Both the position numbers and the translations under genes were made by a program. Positions 1 through 8,920 of a stretch of DNA of 64,000 nucleotides are shown here, in pieces. Location of the stretch: NCBI RefSeq assembly GCF_006171285.1, contig NZ_CP040889.1, positions 186,001 to 250,000 on the forward strand, in the 5' to 3' direction. Under the pieces are notes generated by a model. That model saw only the letters and a program-made list of their open reading frames with translations. It did no database searches and had not been told where the DNA came from. Origin of the DNA: Leclercia adecarboxylata. Its GTDB lineage: Bacteria > Pseudomonadota > Gammaproteobacteria > Enterobacterales > Enterobacteriaceae. How positions within the stretch are numbered: the first letter of the stretch is position 1; each line of letters begins with the position of its first letter.

Positions 1-686
1 GCATGTTGGTCCGTGGCGATAACCACGTCATACCCCGCGAGCCAATCAGGTTCAATACGCCGCGACTGCTGAGACATATCAAGCCATTCAAACTGAATAT
101 TTGCCCGGGCTGCGTGCTGCTGGACTTCATACATCTCCGCAGACATCGTTTCGGCAATATAGAGCATTTTTTGCAGGGGACGTGCAGGCGTGGCTCGCGC
201 AACCTCCGCAAAATGAGACGGGATCATCCAGGGTACGATCCGCAGCTTACTCTCCTCAATGCCGGTTTGCACAAGCACAGGATGGCTCAGTTCGCACAGT
301 CCCAGTACCTCGCTCGCCAGCCTGTTTTCAAGCTCTGCACCCCAGGGGATATAAACGTCGTTGTAATCGGTGTAGTGACGGAAAATAAACGCCCCGGTCG
401 TGCGTTGCGTCGTGAGCGCGGTCAGTAATTTTTCACTGAAAAAGCCTTTCACGATCCAGATCAGATCGTAACGGGATCCTGGTTCGCCGCTGGCGTCCGT
501 GATCGCCTGAAAATGCGGATCGCCCGCTAACCGATCCAGTTCGGGCTGCAGCAGTTTGCCGGCTGAGGAGGTGCATAACGTAACGTGCCACTCTTTTGCA
601 AGCAGCGCGTCGGTAATGTCGATGATTTCCGTGGTAGCGGGGGACCAGGCGTCAAACTTGTCAACGCTAATCAAAATTCCAGGCAT
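1..686 (-). CDS. Putative glycosyltransferase (partial, runs off window start)
   Basis: The minus strand is open from an ATG at 686 to the window edge, giving 228 residues without a stop. A GAGGA ribosome site lies just upstream. The N-terminus (MPGILISVDKFDAWSPAT) is followed by alternating beta-strand and helix stretches like the first Rossmann half of a GT-B glycosyltransferase, with a strand-like segment near residue 35 and another near residue 74 (YDLIWIVKG). No catalytic motif is visible because the C-terminal half is missing. It lies 175 bp downstream of the flagellin array on the same strand, behind that array's terminator. In E. coli fliA and fliC are neighbours here, so this is an insertion next to flagellin. 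A role in flagellin glycosylation is inference from position only. Confidence 0.55.
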   Translation of the reverse strand, partial: MPGILISVDKFDAWSPATTEIIDITDALLAKEWHVTLCTSSAGKLLQPELDRLAGDPHFQAITDASGEPGSRYDLIWIVKGFFSEKLLTALTTQRTTGAFIFRHYTDYNDVYIPWGAELENRLASEVLGLCELSHPVLVQTGIEESKLRIVPWMIPSHFAEVARATPARPLQKMLYIAETMSAEMYEVQQHAARANIQFEWLDMSQQSRRIEPDWLAGYDVVIATDQH

Positions 687-820
687 TTTTTGTCCTCAAC
701 GTCAGGGGAGAGACGCTTCCAGGCCTATTTTCGGTAATACGATATTTTGCGCTGAAACGAAAAAATTGAGAGGAAAAGGAGGGGAACGAAACGGGGTTAA
801 ATCTGACGATTGGGCATAAA

Positions 821-844
821 AAAAGGCATCCGAAGATGCCTTTT
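821..844 (-). terminator. Rho-independent terminator of flagellin copy 1
   Basis: A nine-base stem (822-830 paired with 835-843) with a CGAA loop is followed, in the minus direction, by a run of T. It starts 17 bp after the stop codon at 861 and separates the flagellin copy from the glycosyltransferase-like gene. Confidence 0.85.
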
Positions 845-860
845 GTGCGCGTTTTGAAAA

Positions 861-1765
861 TTAACGCAGCAGGGACAGCATGGTCTGCGGAACCTGGTTG
901 GCCTGGGCCAGAACAGAAGAGCCAGCCTGCTGCAGGATCTGCGCGCGGGACATGTTCGACACTTCGGTTGCGTAGTCAGAGTCCTGAATACGGCTGCGGG
1001 CAGCAGACAGGTTATTCACGGTGTTGTTCAGGTTGGTGATGGTGGACTCGAAACGGTTCTGAGACGCACCCAGCAGGCTACGCTGAGTATCTACTGCTTT
1101 AATTGCTGCATCGATATCGGCCAGAGGAGAACCATCAGTGGTACCGCCGGAAGTCACAGTCCCGCTCAGAACGTCAAAACCTTCTGCGGAGGTGGCACGC
1201 GCAGTACCGTTTACCAGACCGCCAGTTGCACCGGTTGCTGACGTTGCGTTAAACAGGTTGTAATCGTTAGATTTACTCAGAGTAATAGAGATAGTTTCAG
1301 TATCTTTAGAACCGACGACTGGAATTTGTAGCTGCTGGAACCAGTACCAGTGTCGAGCACCTTGATGCCGTTGAAGTCGGTCTGCTTGGTCACACGGTTA
1401 ATCTCTTCCATACGCTGGTTTACTTCAGCCTGGATGGAGTCGATGTCGGACGCAGAGTTGGAGCTGTTCTGCGCCTGAACGGTCAGGTCACGTACACGCT
1501 GCAGGTTGTTGTTGATTTCGCTCAGCGCGCCTTCAGCGGTCTGGGCCATGGAAATACCGTCGTTAGCATTACGTGCAGCAACGTTCAGACCGTTGATGTT
1601 GGAGGTGAAGCGGTTAGCAATCGCCTGGCCCGCAGCGTCATCTTTGGCGCTGTTGATACGCAGACCGGAAGACAGACGCTCAATCGCAGTACCCAGAGTT
1701 GACTGAGATTTGCTCAGGTTGTTCTGAGTCATCAGAGACAGGGTGTTGGTATTAATTACTGCCAT
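861..1765 (-). pseudogene. fliC: Flagellin copy 1, frameshifted
   Basis: This is a flagellin gene of the same length as copy 2 plus 2 nt (905 versus 903 bp). It starts [18 protein letters not shown] at 1765 and ends in the usual QTMLSLLR at 861. An extra GA at 1317-1318, absent from copy 2, shifts the frame near codon 150. The reading frame from the start therefore stops at 1277 after 162 residues, and the C-terminal D1/D0 half is left in another frame (861-1157). A 162-residue product lacking the C-terminal D0 helix cannot pair its termini and should not polymerise. The promoter and ribosome site (AAGGATACTTATC) are intact. The inactivation looks recent because the rest is almost identical to copy 2. 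A sequencing or assembly error in this repeat is possible. Confidence 0.9.
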
Positions 1766-1832
1766 GATAAGTATCCTTCAAATTAGTCATGAGTTTCGGC
1801 ATGCGCCAGTGGCTTCATCGCCTTCTCCTGGA

Positions 1833-1859
1833 TTATCGACAGGACACTTTCAAACTTTA
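1833..1859 (-). promoter_or_regulatory. Sigma-28 (FliA) promoter of flagellin copy 1
   Basis: On the minus strand TAAAGTTT (1852-1859), an 11-bp spacer and GTCGATAA (1833-1840) match the flagellar sigma-28 consensus TAAA-N15-GCCGATAA with one mismatch in the -10 element. Confidence 0.9.
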
Positions 1860-1904
1860 GTAATTTTAGTGTTAATTTTTTATTTGGCTTTGATTTGAAA
1901 AGAA

Positions 1905-1931
1905 AAAAAGCGCTGACCGGCAGCGCTTTTT
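1905..1931 (-). terminator. Rho-independent terminator of flagellin copy 2
   Basis: An 11-bp stem (AAAAAGCGCTG with its complement) and a five-base loop lie 17 bp past the copy 2 stop, with a T run on the minus strand. It lies upstream of the copy 1 promoter and should insulate the two genes. Confidence 0.88.
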
Positions 1932-1947
1932 AATGACGAACTGACGA

Positions 1948-2850
1948 TTAACGCAGCAGGGACAGCATGGTCTGCGGAACCTGGTTGGCCTGGGCCAGAA
2001 CAGAAGAGCCAGCCTGCTGCAGGATCTGCGCGCGGGACATGTTGGATACTTCGGTTGCGTAGTCAGAGTCCTGAATACGGCTGCGGGCAGCAGACAGGTT
2101 ATTCACGGTGTTGTTCAGGTTGGTGATGGTGGACTCGAAACGGTTCTGAGACGCACCCAGCAGGCTACGCTGAGTATCTACTGCTTTAATTGCTGCATCG
2201 ATATCGGCCAGAGGAGAACCATCAGTGGTACCGCCGGAAGTCACAGTCCCGCTCAGAACGTCAAAACCTTCTGCGGAGGTGGCACGCGCAGTACCGTTTA
2301 CCAGACCGCCAGTTGCACCGGTTGCTGACGTTGCGTTAAACAGGTTGTAATCGTTAGATTTACTCAGAGTAATAGAGATAGTTTCAGTATCTTTAGAACC
2401 GACCTGGAATTTGTAGCTGCTGGAACCAGTACCAGTGTCGAGCACCTTGATGCCGTTGAAGTCGGTCTGCTTGGTCACACGGTTAATCTCTTCCATACGC
2501 TGGTTTACTTCAGCCTGGATGGAGTCGATGTCGGACGCAGAGTTGGAGCTGTTCTGCGCCTGAACGGTCAGGTCACGTACACGCTGCAGGTTGTTGTTGA
2601 TTTCGCTCAGCGCGCCTTCAGCGGTCTGGGCCATGGAAATACCGTCGTTAGCATTACGTGCAGCAACGTTCAGACCGTTGATGTTGGAGGTGAAGCGGTT
2701 AGCAATCGCCTGGCCCGCAGCGTCATCTTTGGCGCTGTTGATACGCAGGCCGGAAGACAGACGCTCGATCGCGGTACCCAGCGTGGACTGAGATTTGCTC
2801 AGGTTGTTCTGAGTCATCAGAGACAGGGTGTTGGTATTAATTACTGCCAT
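1948..2850 (-). CDS. fliC: Flagellin copy 2 (intact, 300 aa)
   Basis: Flagellin is the filament subunit, exported through the flagellar core and assembled under the FliD cap. The 300-residue protein has conserved N-terminal D0/D1 helices (residues 1-140, including [17 protein letters not shown]) and C-terminal D1/D0 helices (about 215-300, [15 protein letters not shown]). The variable middle is only about 70 residues, so it is much shorter than the roughly 500-residue E. coli FliC and has almost no D2/D3. The start follows AAGGATACTTATC. It is the middle of three tandem copies and has its own sigma-28 promoter and terminator. Its central part is identical at DNA level to copy 1. Confidence 0.97.
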   Translation of the reverse strand: MAVINTNTLSLMTQNNLSKSQSTLGTAIERLSSGLRINSAKDDAAGQAIANRFTSNINGLNVAARNANDGISMAQTAEGALSEINNNLQRVRDLTVQAQNSSNSASDIDSIQAEVNQRMEEINRVTKQTDFNGIKVLDTGTGSSSYKFQVGSKDTETISITLSKSNDYNLFNATSATGATGGLVNGTARATSAEGFDVLSGTVTSGGTTDGSPLADIDAAIKAVDTQRSLLGASQNRFESTITNLNNTVNNLSAARSRIQDSDYATEVSNMSRAQILQQAGSSVLAQANQVPQTMLSLLR

Positions 2851-2902
2851 GATAAGTATCCTTCAAATAAATTATGAATCACGCTGTGCAAATTCATACA
2901 AG

Positions 2903-2929
2903 TTATCGTCCAGATATTGCCAAACTTTA
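2903..2929 (-). promoter_or_regulatory. Sigma-28 promoter of flagellin copy 2
   Basis: Minus-strand TAAAGTTT (2922-2929), an 11-bp spacer and GACGATAA (2903-2910) fit the FliA consensus at optimal spacing. Confidence 0.9.
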
Positions 2930-3025
2930 GCGAACCCTTAAAAAATTCTCCTGAACAAACTGAGCCATCTTAAATCATTAGAATCTGTAATAATTGTTCC
3001 CGATTTCATTCAGTTCTACAAATGA

Positions 3026-3050
3026 AAAAGCGCCGACAAGCGGCGCTTTT
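3026..3050 (-). terminator. Rho-independent terminator of flagellin copy 3
   Basis: A ten-base stem AAAAGCGCCG / CGGCGCTTTT with a five-base loop lies 19 bp beyond the copy 3 stop codon. The T run is on the minus strand. Confidence 0.88.
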
Positions 3051-3068
3051 GATGGCGTTAAAACGTAA

Positions 3069-4001
3069 TTAACGCAGCAGGGACAGCATGGTCTGTGGAA
3101 CCTGGTTGGCCTGAGCCAGAACAGAAGAGCCAGCCTGCTGCAGGATCTGCGCGCGGGACATGTTGGATACTTCGGTTGCGTAGTCAGAGTCCTGAATACG
3201 GCTGCGGGCAGCAGACAGGTTGTTCACGGTGTTGTTCAGGTTGGTGATGGTGGACTCAAAACGGTTCTGAGACGCACCCAGCAGGCTACGCTGGTCATCA
3301 ACCGCTTTGATTGCCGCATCAATATCTTTCAGCGGAGTAGTTCCTGCAGCAGTACCACCAGTACCACCAGTTACTTTACCTTTCAGAACGTCAAAACCTT
3401 CTGCAGCAGTAGTACGCTGCACGTTATTAACAAGATCCGTAGCAGTCATTGCTTTGGTGTTCAACGTAGAACCGGACTGGCCTGCTGCCGCCAGGTTGAA
3501 GCTGTCGCTGGAGCTGAGTTTGATAGCAATGGTTTCGGTATCTTTAGAACCAACCTGGAAACTGTAGCTGGTGCTACCGGAACCGGTGTTCAGTACCTTG
3601 ATACCGTTGAAGTCGGTCTGCTTGGTCACACGGTCGATCTCTTCCATACGCTGGTTAACTTCAGCCTGGATGGAGTCGATGTCGGACGCGGAGTTGGAGC
3701 TGTTCTGCGCCTGAACGGTCAGGTCACGAACGCGCTGCAGGTTGTTGTTGATTTCGCTCAGCGCGCCTTCAGCGGTCTGTGCCAGGGAGATACCGTCGTT
3801 GGCGTTACGTGCAGCAACGTTCAGACCGTTGATATTGGAGGTGAAGCGGTTAGCAATCGCCTGGCCCGCTGCGTCATCTTTTGCGCTGTTGATACGAAGG
3901 CCGGAGGACAGACGCTCGATTGCGGTACCCAGAGTTGACTGAGATTTGCTCAGGTTGTTCTGAGTCATCAGAGACAAGGTGTTAGTATTAATAACAGCCA
4001 T
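3069..4001 (-). CDS. fliC: Flagellin copy 3 (intact, 310 aa)
   Basis: The third flagellin lies closest to fliD, in the usual E. coli fliC position divergent from fliD. The D0/D1 ends are nearly identical to copies 1 and 2. The central segment (about residues 150-235) differs and is ten residues longer, with Gly/Thr-rich stretches, so the two intact genes would give antigenically different filaments. The start ATG at 4001 follows a weaker AAAGGAATACATC site. It has its own sigma-28 promoter and terminator. By position it is the best candidate for the ancestral fliC. Confidence 0.97.
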   Translation of the reverse strand: MAVINTNTLSLMTQNNLSKSQSTLGTAIERLSSGLRINSAKDDAAGQAIANRFTSNINGLNVAARNANDGISLAQTAEGALSEINNNLQRVRDLTVQAQNSSNSASDIDSIQAEVNQRMEEIDRVTKQTDFNGIKVLNTGSGSTSYSFQVGSKDTETIAIKLSSSDSFNLAAAGQSGSTLNTKAMTATDLVNNVQRTTAAEGFDVLKGKVTGGTGGTAAGTTPLKDIDAAIKAVDDQRSLLGASQNRFESTITNLNNTVNNLSAARSRIQDSDYATEVSNMSRAQILQQAGSSVLAQANQVPQTMLSLLR

Positions 4002-4065
4002 GATGTATTCCTTTAAAAGTTTTAGATTCAGGCATCTGCCTACGGCTTTCTCGCCGCTAAACTGA

Positions 4066-4092
4066 TTATCGACCTCCCTTTCCTAACCTTTA
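4066..4092 (-). promoter_or_regulatory. Sigma-28 promoter of flagellin copy 3
   Basis: Minus-strand TAAAGGTT (4085-4092), 11 bp and GTCGATAA (4066-4073) match the FliA consensus. The fliD promoter lies about 80 bp away on the opposite strand. Confidence 0.88.
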
Positions 4093-4174
4093 GAAAAAAG
4101 ATCATTTTTTTAAAAGGACAAACTGCCCGCTATTTTTCCGCTTAATTTCCGCATTGAAAACGATAAAAAAACGC

Positions 4175-4201
4175 TAATCTTTTTGCAATTTCTGCCGATA
4201 G
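4175..4201 (+). promoter_or_regulatory. Sigma-28 promoter of fliDST
   Basis: TAATCTTT (4175-4182), an 11-bp spacer and GCCGATAG (4194-4201) form a FliA promoter 36 bp upstream of the fliD start. Confidence 0.85.
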
Positions 4202-4236
4202 AGCATCCAGCGATTGTCTCAATAAAGGATGAAAAA

Positions 4237-5640
4237 ATGGCAAGTATTAGCTCACTCGGCGCAGGTACCAGTCTGGATCTCAATACGTTGTATGACAATT
4301 TACAGACAGCCGAGCAGACCAAACTCACGCCGATTACGCAGCAGCAGACCTCTTATAAAGCGAAGTTGACCGCATGGGGCGTAGTTCAGACTGCACTGAC
4401 CAAGTTACAAACTGCTTCAGACGCGCTGAAAAATACCTCTGCTATCGCGCAGTCCAAAGTGACCAGCACCAATACCGCATTCAGTGCGACGCTGGCGAGT
4501 AGTGCCTCAGCCGGTTCTTACTCGGTAGAAGTGACGCAGCTGGCAGCCGCGCAGACGCTGCTGAGCCCGAAAGTGGCCAGCAAAGATACCGATCTGGGCG
4601 ACAGCAGCATGAGCTCGCGCACCATCACCATCACGCAGCCGGGTCAGAAAGATCCGCTGACGGTAACGCTGGCCAGCGACAAGACCAGCCTTGCGGATGT
4701 GCGTGACGCGATTAACGCCAAGCAGGGAAGCGTCACCGCCAGCATCATTAAAGCGGATGACAACAGTTACTATCTGTCACTGACCTCACGTGACAGCGGT
4801 GTCGCCAATGAAATGACGATCACCACCGATGACAGTGAACTGGCGAAATATATCAGCCACGATCCGCTCGATTCATCAACGGGAATGAAGGTTCAGGTCG
4901 CGGCCGCCGATGCCATCGTCAATATCAATGGCATCAAGATCACCCGTAGCAGCAACGCCATTACCGATGCCCCAGAAGGCGTGACGCTCAACCTGACCAA
5001 AACTAACGTCGGCAGCCCGGAAACCTTGTCGATAGTGAAAGACAACCAGCCGATGACCGATGCGATCCAGGCATTTGTCGATGCGTATAACTCGTTGCAG
5101 ACCACCATCGGCAACCAGACCAAATATACCGCGGTTAAACAGGGCGATGGTTCTCAGGACACGAGCAACGGCGATCTGCTGGGCGATGGCACACTGCGTA
5201 ATATTCAGACGCGCCTGCGTTCTGCGGTCTCGGCTACACAAGGTTCCGGTTCTCTGTCTTCGCTGTCGCAGTTGGGTATTACCCAGGATGTAAACGGCAA
5301 GCTGACCGTGGACAGCACCAAGTTAGGGAAAGCCCTGACGGAAAAATCTACCGACGTGCTTGCATTGCTGTCCGGTGACGGTAAAACCACCGGCTTAGCG
5401 ACCCAGACCAGCAACCTGCTGAAAGACATGTTAGGGACAGAGGGTTCGGTCAAGAGTGCCACCGATGGTATCAATAAGACGCTGAAAAACCTGTCCGATC
5501 AGTACGACCGTGTTAACGCACAGATTACCGCCACCATGGCGCGCTACAAAACGCAGTTCACCAGTTTGAGTCAGCTGGTCTCTTCCATGGATCAAACCGG
5601 GAGCTATCTGACCCAACAGTTCAACGCCATGAACAGTTAA
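4237..5640 (+). CDS. fliD: Flagellar filament cap protein FliD (HAP2)
   Basis: FliD forms the pentameric cap at the filament tip and folds incoming flagellin subunits. The start MASISSLGAGTSLDLNT at 4237 matches the family. Upstream in-frame codons back to 4183 overlap the promoter and are rejected. The product has 467 residues, about the usual size. It has the coiled-coil-forming N-terminus, a Ser/Thr/Asp-rich central D2/D3 region and a helical C-terminus ending YLTQQFNAMNS. It is the first gene of fliD-fliS-fliT. Confidence 0.98.
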   Translation: MASISSLGAGTSLDLNTLYDNLQTAEQTKLTPITQQQTSYKAKLTAWGVVQTALTKLQTASDALKNTSAIAQSKVTSTNTAFSATLASSASAGSYSVEVTQLAAAQTLLSPKVASKDTDLGDSSMSSRTITITQPGQKDPLTVTLASDKTSLADVRDAINAKQGSVTASIIKADDNSYYLSLTSRDSGVANEMTITTDDSELAKYISHDPLDSSTGMKVQVAAADAIVNINGIKITRSSNAITDAPEGVTLNLTKTNVGSPETLSIVKDNQPMTDAIQAFVDAYNSLQTTIGNQTKYTAVKQGDGSQDTSNGDLLGDGTLRNIQTRLRSAVSATQGSGSLSSLSQLGITQDVNGKLTVDSTKLGKALTEKSTDVLALLSGDGKTTGLATQTSNLLKDMLGTEGSVKSATDGINKTLKNLSDQYDRVNAQITATMARYKTQFTSLSQLVSSMDQTGSYLTQQFNAMNS

Positions 5641-5664
5641 TGAATGATGAGTTGAGGTTTTACG

Positions 5665-6075
5665 ATGTATACAAAATCGGGAATTCAGGCCTATGCGCAG
5701 GTTAGCGTAGAGAGTGCCGTCCTGAGTGCCAGCCCGCATCAACTGGTGGTATTACTTTTTGATGGCGCGTTAAGCGCCATGAAAAAAGCCATTATTTTGA
5801 TTGAGCAAGGTGATATTCCCGGTAAAGGGCAGGCGCTGGGCAAAGCCATCAATATTATCAGTAATGGTCTGCAGTCAGGGCTGAATCACGAGGTTGGTGG
5901 TGAGTTAACCACCAATCTGGACAGCCTCTACGACTACATGACCCGACGTCTTTTACAGGCCAATATTCATAATGACATTGATGCCATTAATGAAGTGGCG
6001 GGGTTACTCAATAACATCGCTGATGCCTGGAAAGAGATAGGCCCCAATTCTCAACATATCCGGGACAATTACTAA
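5665..6075 (+). CDS. fliS: Flagellin export chaperone FliS
   Basis: FliS binds the disordered C-terminus of newly made flagellin in the cytoplasm, prevents premature polymerisation and delivers it to FlhA. The 136-residue helical protein begins MYTKSGIQAYAQVSVESAV and contains the conserved QLVVLLFDGA segment near residue 27. It lies 24 bp after fliD with a GAGG ribosome site and overlaps fliT by one base (TAATG). Confidence 0.98.
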   Translation: MYTKSGIQAYAQVSVESAVLSASPHQLVVLLFDGALSAMKKAIILIEQGDIPGKGQALGKAINIISNGLQSGLNHEVGGELTTNLDSLYDYMTRRLLQANIHNDIDAINEVAGLLNNIADAWKEIGPNSQHIRDNY

Positions 6076-6434
6076 TGGAAGCCAATCTGGGATTGCTCCA
6101 ACACTATCAGCAACTGCTAACCACCAGCGCCTCGATGCTGGCCCTGTCAAAATCAGGGCGCTGGGATGAGCTGATTACTTTTGAAGTGAAATATCTGACC
6201 GCCGTTGAAAAGCTAACACAGTTTCAGGATGCGAATGAAATTGCGCCGCACATACAGGCGCAAATACGCCCGATGCTGCGTCAGATCCTCGACAATGAAA
6301 TTGAGCTTAAAGCCTTGCTGCAACAGCGTATGGACGAGCTGAGAACTTTGGTTGGGCACTCTTCCCGACAACATAATCTGAATGCAACTTATGGACGTCT
6401 CTCTGGCAATATTCTTTTCCCCGCGGATATCTGA
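6075..6434 (+). CDS. fliT: FliD export chaperone and FlhDC antagonist FliT
   Basis: FliT escorts FliD to the export gate and, when free, binds FlhDC and lowers class 2 transcription. The 119-residue helical protein starts with an ATG overlapping the fliS stop. Length and position fit the family, whose sequence is poorly conserved. It is the last gene of the fliDST unit. Confidence 0.95.
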   Translation: MEANLGLLQHYQQLLTTSASMLALSKSGRWDELITFEVKYLTAVEKLTQFQDANEIAPHIQAQIRPMLRQILDNEIELKALLQQRMDELRTLVGHSSRQHNLNATYGRLSGNILFPADI

Positions 6435-6451
6435 ACGGGGGTTGATTACAG

Positions 6452-6482
6452 GCGGGTGAATATATTTCACTATTTCACCCGC
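6452..6482. other. Inverted repeat between fliT and amyA
   Basis: Nine-base arms GCGGGTGAA and TTCACCCGC surround a 13-base AT-rich loop. There is no clear T run after it, so it may be a weak terminator of fliDST or part of the amyA leader. Confidence 0.5.
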
Positions 6483-6536
6483 TAACTTCTTCCGTCTCGC
6501 TCATACTCTCTGTGTTCTTAAACTGGAGCACGGAAG

Positions 6537-8024
6537 ATGAAAAACCCCACCCTTTTGCAGTTCTTCCATTGGTATTACCCTGAAGGCAGTAAACTCTGGC
6601 CGGAAGTGGCCGAGCGTGCCGACGGCTTAAACGAGATCGGTATCAACATGGTCTGGCTGCCCCCGGCCTATAAAGGCGCTACCGGCGGCTACTCTGTGGG
6701 TTACGACTGTTACGATCTTTTCGATCTCGGCGAGTTCGATCAAAAAGGATCTATCCCCACCAAATACGGTGACAAAAACCAGCTGCTGGCCGCTATCGAC
6801 GCGCTGAAACGCAACGACATCGCAGTGCTGTTGGACGTGGTGGTGAACCACAAAATGGGCGCCGATGAGAAAGAGTCCATCCGCGTTCAGCGCGTCAACG
6901 CCGACGATCGCAATCAGATCGATGACGAGATTATTGAATGCGAAGCCTGGACCCGCTACACCTTCCCCGTTCGCGCCGGAAAGTACTCAGAGTTTATCTC
7001 GGATTACAAATGCTTCAGCGGCATCGACCACATCGAAAATCCTGAGGAAAATGGCGTCTTTAAGATCGTCAATGATTACACCGGCGACGGCTGGAACGAT
7101 CAGGTCGATAACGAGATGGGGAATTTTGACTACCTGATGGGCGAAAACATCGATTTTCGTAACCGTGCGGTAACCGAGGAGATCAAATACTGGGCGCGCT
7201 GGGCGATGGAACAGACCCAGTGCGACGGCTTCCGTCTGGATGCGGTGAAACATATTCCGGCCTGGTTCTATAAAGAGTGGATCGAACATGTGCAGGAGGT
7301 CGCGCCGAAGCCGCTGTTTATCGTGGCGGAATACTGGTCGCATGATGTCGATAAACTGCAGCAGTATATCGATCAGGTTGAAGGCAAAACCATGCTCTTC
7401 GACGCCCCGCTGCACATGAAGTTTCACGAAGCCTCGCGACAGGGTCGGGATTACGACATGAGCCAGATCTTCACCGGCACGCTGGTGGAGGCCGATCCGT
7501 TCCATGCGGTGACGCTGGTTGCAAACCACGACACCCAGCCGCTACAGGCGCTGGAAGCCCCGGTCGAAGCCTGGTTTAAGCCGCTGGCTTATGCTCTGAT
7601 TTTGCTGCGTGAAAACGGCGTTCCCAGCGTCTTTTACCCCGACCTGTATGGTGCGAGCTATGACGACACCGGCGGTGACGGCGAGACGTACCACATCGAC
7701 ATGCCGGTGATCGAGCAGCTCGACCAGCTGATCCTCGCCCGCCAGCGCTTTGCACACGGCATCCAGACCCTGTGGTTCGATCACCCCAACTGTATCGCCT
7801 TTAGCCGCAGCGGCACCGACGACGATCCCGGCTGCGTGGTGGTGCTCTCTAACGGTGACGAGGGCGAAAAAACGATCGCGCTTGGGGAGAACTACGGCAA
7901 CAAGAGCTGGAAAGATTTTCTCGGCAACCGGGAGGAGATCGTGACCACTGACGAAACCGGCACCGGCGTCTTTACCTGCAACGGTGGCAGCGTCAGCGTG
8001 TGGGTGATGGAAGAGGTGTTATAA
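6537..8024 (+). CDS. amyA: Cytoplasmic alpha-amylase AmyA
   Basis: A GH13 alpha-amylase that hydrolyses alpha-1,4-glucans inside the cell; there is no signal peptide. The 495 residues equal the E. coli length. The GH13 signatures are visible in order: DVVVNHKMG (about 100), GFRLDAVKH with the nucleophile Asp (about 231), VAEYW with the acid/base Glu (about 262) and VANHDTQ with the third Asp (about 329). The start [15 protein letters not shown] follows a CGGAAG site. It sits downstream of fliDST exactly as in E. coli. Confidence 0.98.
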   Translation: MKNPTLLQFFHWYYPEGSKLWPEVAERADGLNEIGINMVWLPPAYKGATGGYSVGYDCYDLFDLGEFDQKGSIPTKYGDKNQLLAAIDALKRNDIAVLLDVVVNHKMGADEKESIRVQRVNADDRNQIDDEIIECEAWTRYTFPVRAGKYSEFISDYKCFSGIDHIENPEENGVFKIVNDYTGDGWNDQVDNEMGNFDYLMGENIDFRNRAVTEEIKYWARWAMEQTQCDGFRLDAVKHIPAWFYKEWIEHVQEVAPKPLFIVAEYWSHDVDKLQQYIDQVEGKTMLFDAPLHMKFHEASRQGRDYDMSQIFTGTLVEADPFHAVTLVANHDTQPLQALEAPVEAWFKPLAYALILLRENGVPSVFYPDLYGASYDDTGGDGETYHIDMPVIEQLDQLILARQRFAHGIQTLWFDHPNCIAFSRSGTDDDPGCVVVLSNGDEGEKTIALGENYGNKSWKDFLGNREEIVTTDETGTGVFTCNGGSVSVWVMEEVL

Positions 8025-8032
8025 GCTGTAAA

Positions 8033-8058
8033 ACCGGGCGGCGCTGCGCCTGCCCGGT
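8033..8058. terminator. Convergent hairpin between amyA and yedD
   Basis: ACCGGGC (8033-8039) pairs with GCCCGGT (8052-8058) around a GC-rich loop resembling half of a REP element. It lies between two converging genes and may stop both transcripts, though no strong T run is present. Confidence 0.5.
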
Positions 8059-8068
8059 CTGCAGATCG

Positions 8069-8482
8069 TTACGGCAACTTGCTTTCGAGCGGATTTTTAC
8101 TGAGGTAAGCGGCGCACTCGACGGTAGGACGATCGACGCGCTGCAGGATCATCCCGTCATACTCGATGGCCGAGCCTTCACGCTCCAGCGGATAAATATC
8201 CAGCTTGCGGGTGACGTTATAAAAATCGTCAGAACGCAGCATGATTTTCCCCGGTACGGCCACTACCCGCTGCCACTGACGGCAATCCAGGGTATCCCCT
8301 TCTTGCGTCACCACCAGCGTCGCCATCGCTTCCGGGCTGACCAGGCTGCTTTGCGGCCCTTTCGACTGCCAGTACCCCGCCAGTTCCGCCGGGACAGGAT
8401 GCTTGATCACGTCCTGATATTTATCGACCTGCACACAGCCGGTTAACGCCAGCAGCCCCGCCATAATTGCTATTTTTTTCAT
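8069..8482 (-). CDS. yedD: YedD-type outer membrane lipoprotein
   Basis: This 137-residue protein has a lipoprotein signal peptide (MKKIAIMAGLLALTGC) with the lipobox LTGC and the acylated Cys near residue 16. The Val-Gln after Cys is compatible with outer-membrane sorting. The second of two adjacent ATGs (8482) is chosen because it gives normal spacing to GGAA and the E. coli length. Position between amyA and fliE matches yedD. Its function is not established. Confidence 0.88.
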   Translation of the reverse strand: MKKIAIMAGLLALTGCVQVDKYQDVIKHPVPAELAGYWQSKGPQSSLVSPEAMATLVVTQEGDTLDCRQWQRVVAVPGKIMLRSDDFYNVTRKLDIYPLEREGSAIEYDGMILQRVDRPTVECAAYLSKNPLESKLP

Positions 8483-8550
8483 CATGATTCCATGTACGGA
8501 GAAAAAAATAGTGTGGCATTAAAGCCGTCGCGTCGCCAGCACCAGAAGGA

Positions 8551-8865
8551 CTAAACCTGCATACTCATCACGTCCTGGTACGCCTGCATCAGCTTGTTAC
8601 GCACCTGGATGCCCATCTGCATCGACACCGACGCTTTTTGTAAATCGGTCATCACATCGTTCAGCCCGATGCCCGGCGCGCCCATAGTGAATTTTTCGCC
8701 CTGCACGCGCGCCGCGGTTTGCGTGTCGCTGATCCGGTCCAGCGCCGCATGCAGCTGGCCCGCGAAGCTGACGGTTGACTGCACGTCAGCCACGTTCTGA
8801 TTCCGGGCGGTCATTGCCGTTGCCTGAAGCTGGCTGATGACGCCTTCAATCCCCTGTATTGCCAT
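8551..8865 (-). CDS. fliE: Flagellar hook-basal body protein FliE
   Basis: FliE links the MS ring to the proximal rod and is one of the first proteins exported. The 104-residue product starts [18 protein letters not shown] and ends with the conserved [15 protein letters not shown]. It is transcribed alone, divergently from fliF, and shares a 227-bp control region with it. Confidence 0.98.
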   Translation of the reverse strand: MAIQGIEGVISQLQATAMTARNQNVADVQSTVSFAGQLHAALDRISDTQTAARVQGEKFTMGAPGIGLNDVMTDLQKASVSMQMGIQVRNKLMQAYQDVMSMQV

Positions 8866-8920
8866 GACTTTCCCCTGATGGATTTTTACGCGCTCAAGAG
8901 TAGCAGTCTGTCAATGAGAT

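Noticed and set aside
1277..1765. A 162-residue flagellin-like ORF that could be read as a short functional flagellin.
   Set aside because: It is the N-terminal half of copy 1, cut by a 2-nt insertion; the missing half continues in another frame, and polymerisation needs both terminal helices.
4110..4328. A 72-codon minus-strand ORF overlapping the fliC-fliD promoter region.
   Set aside because: It covers both sigma-28 promoters and the fliD start and has no ribosome site; it is a chance frame.
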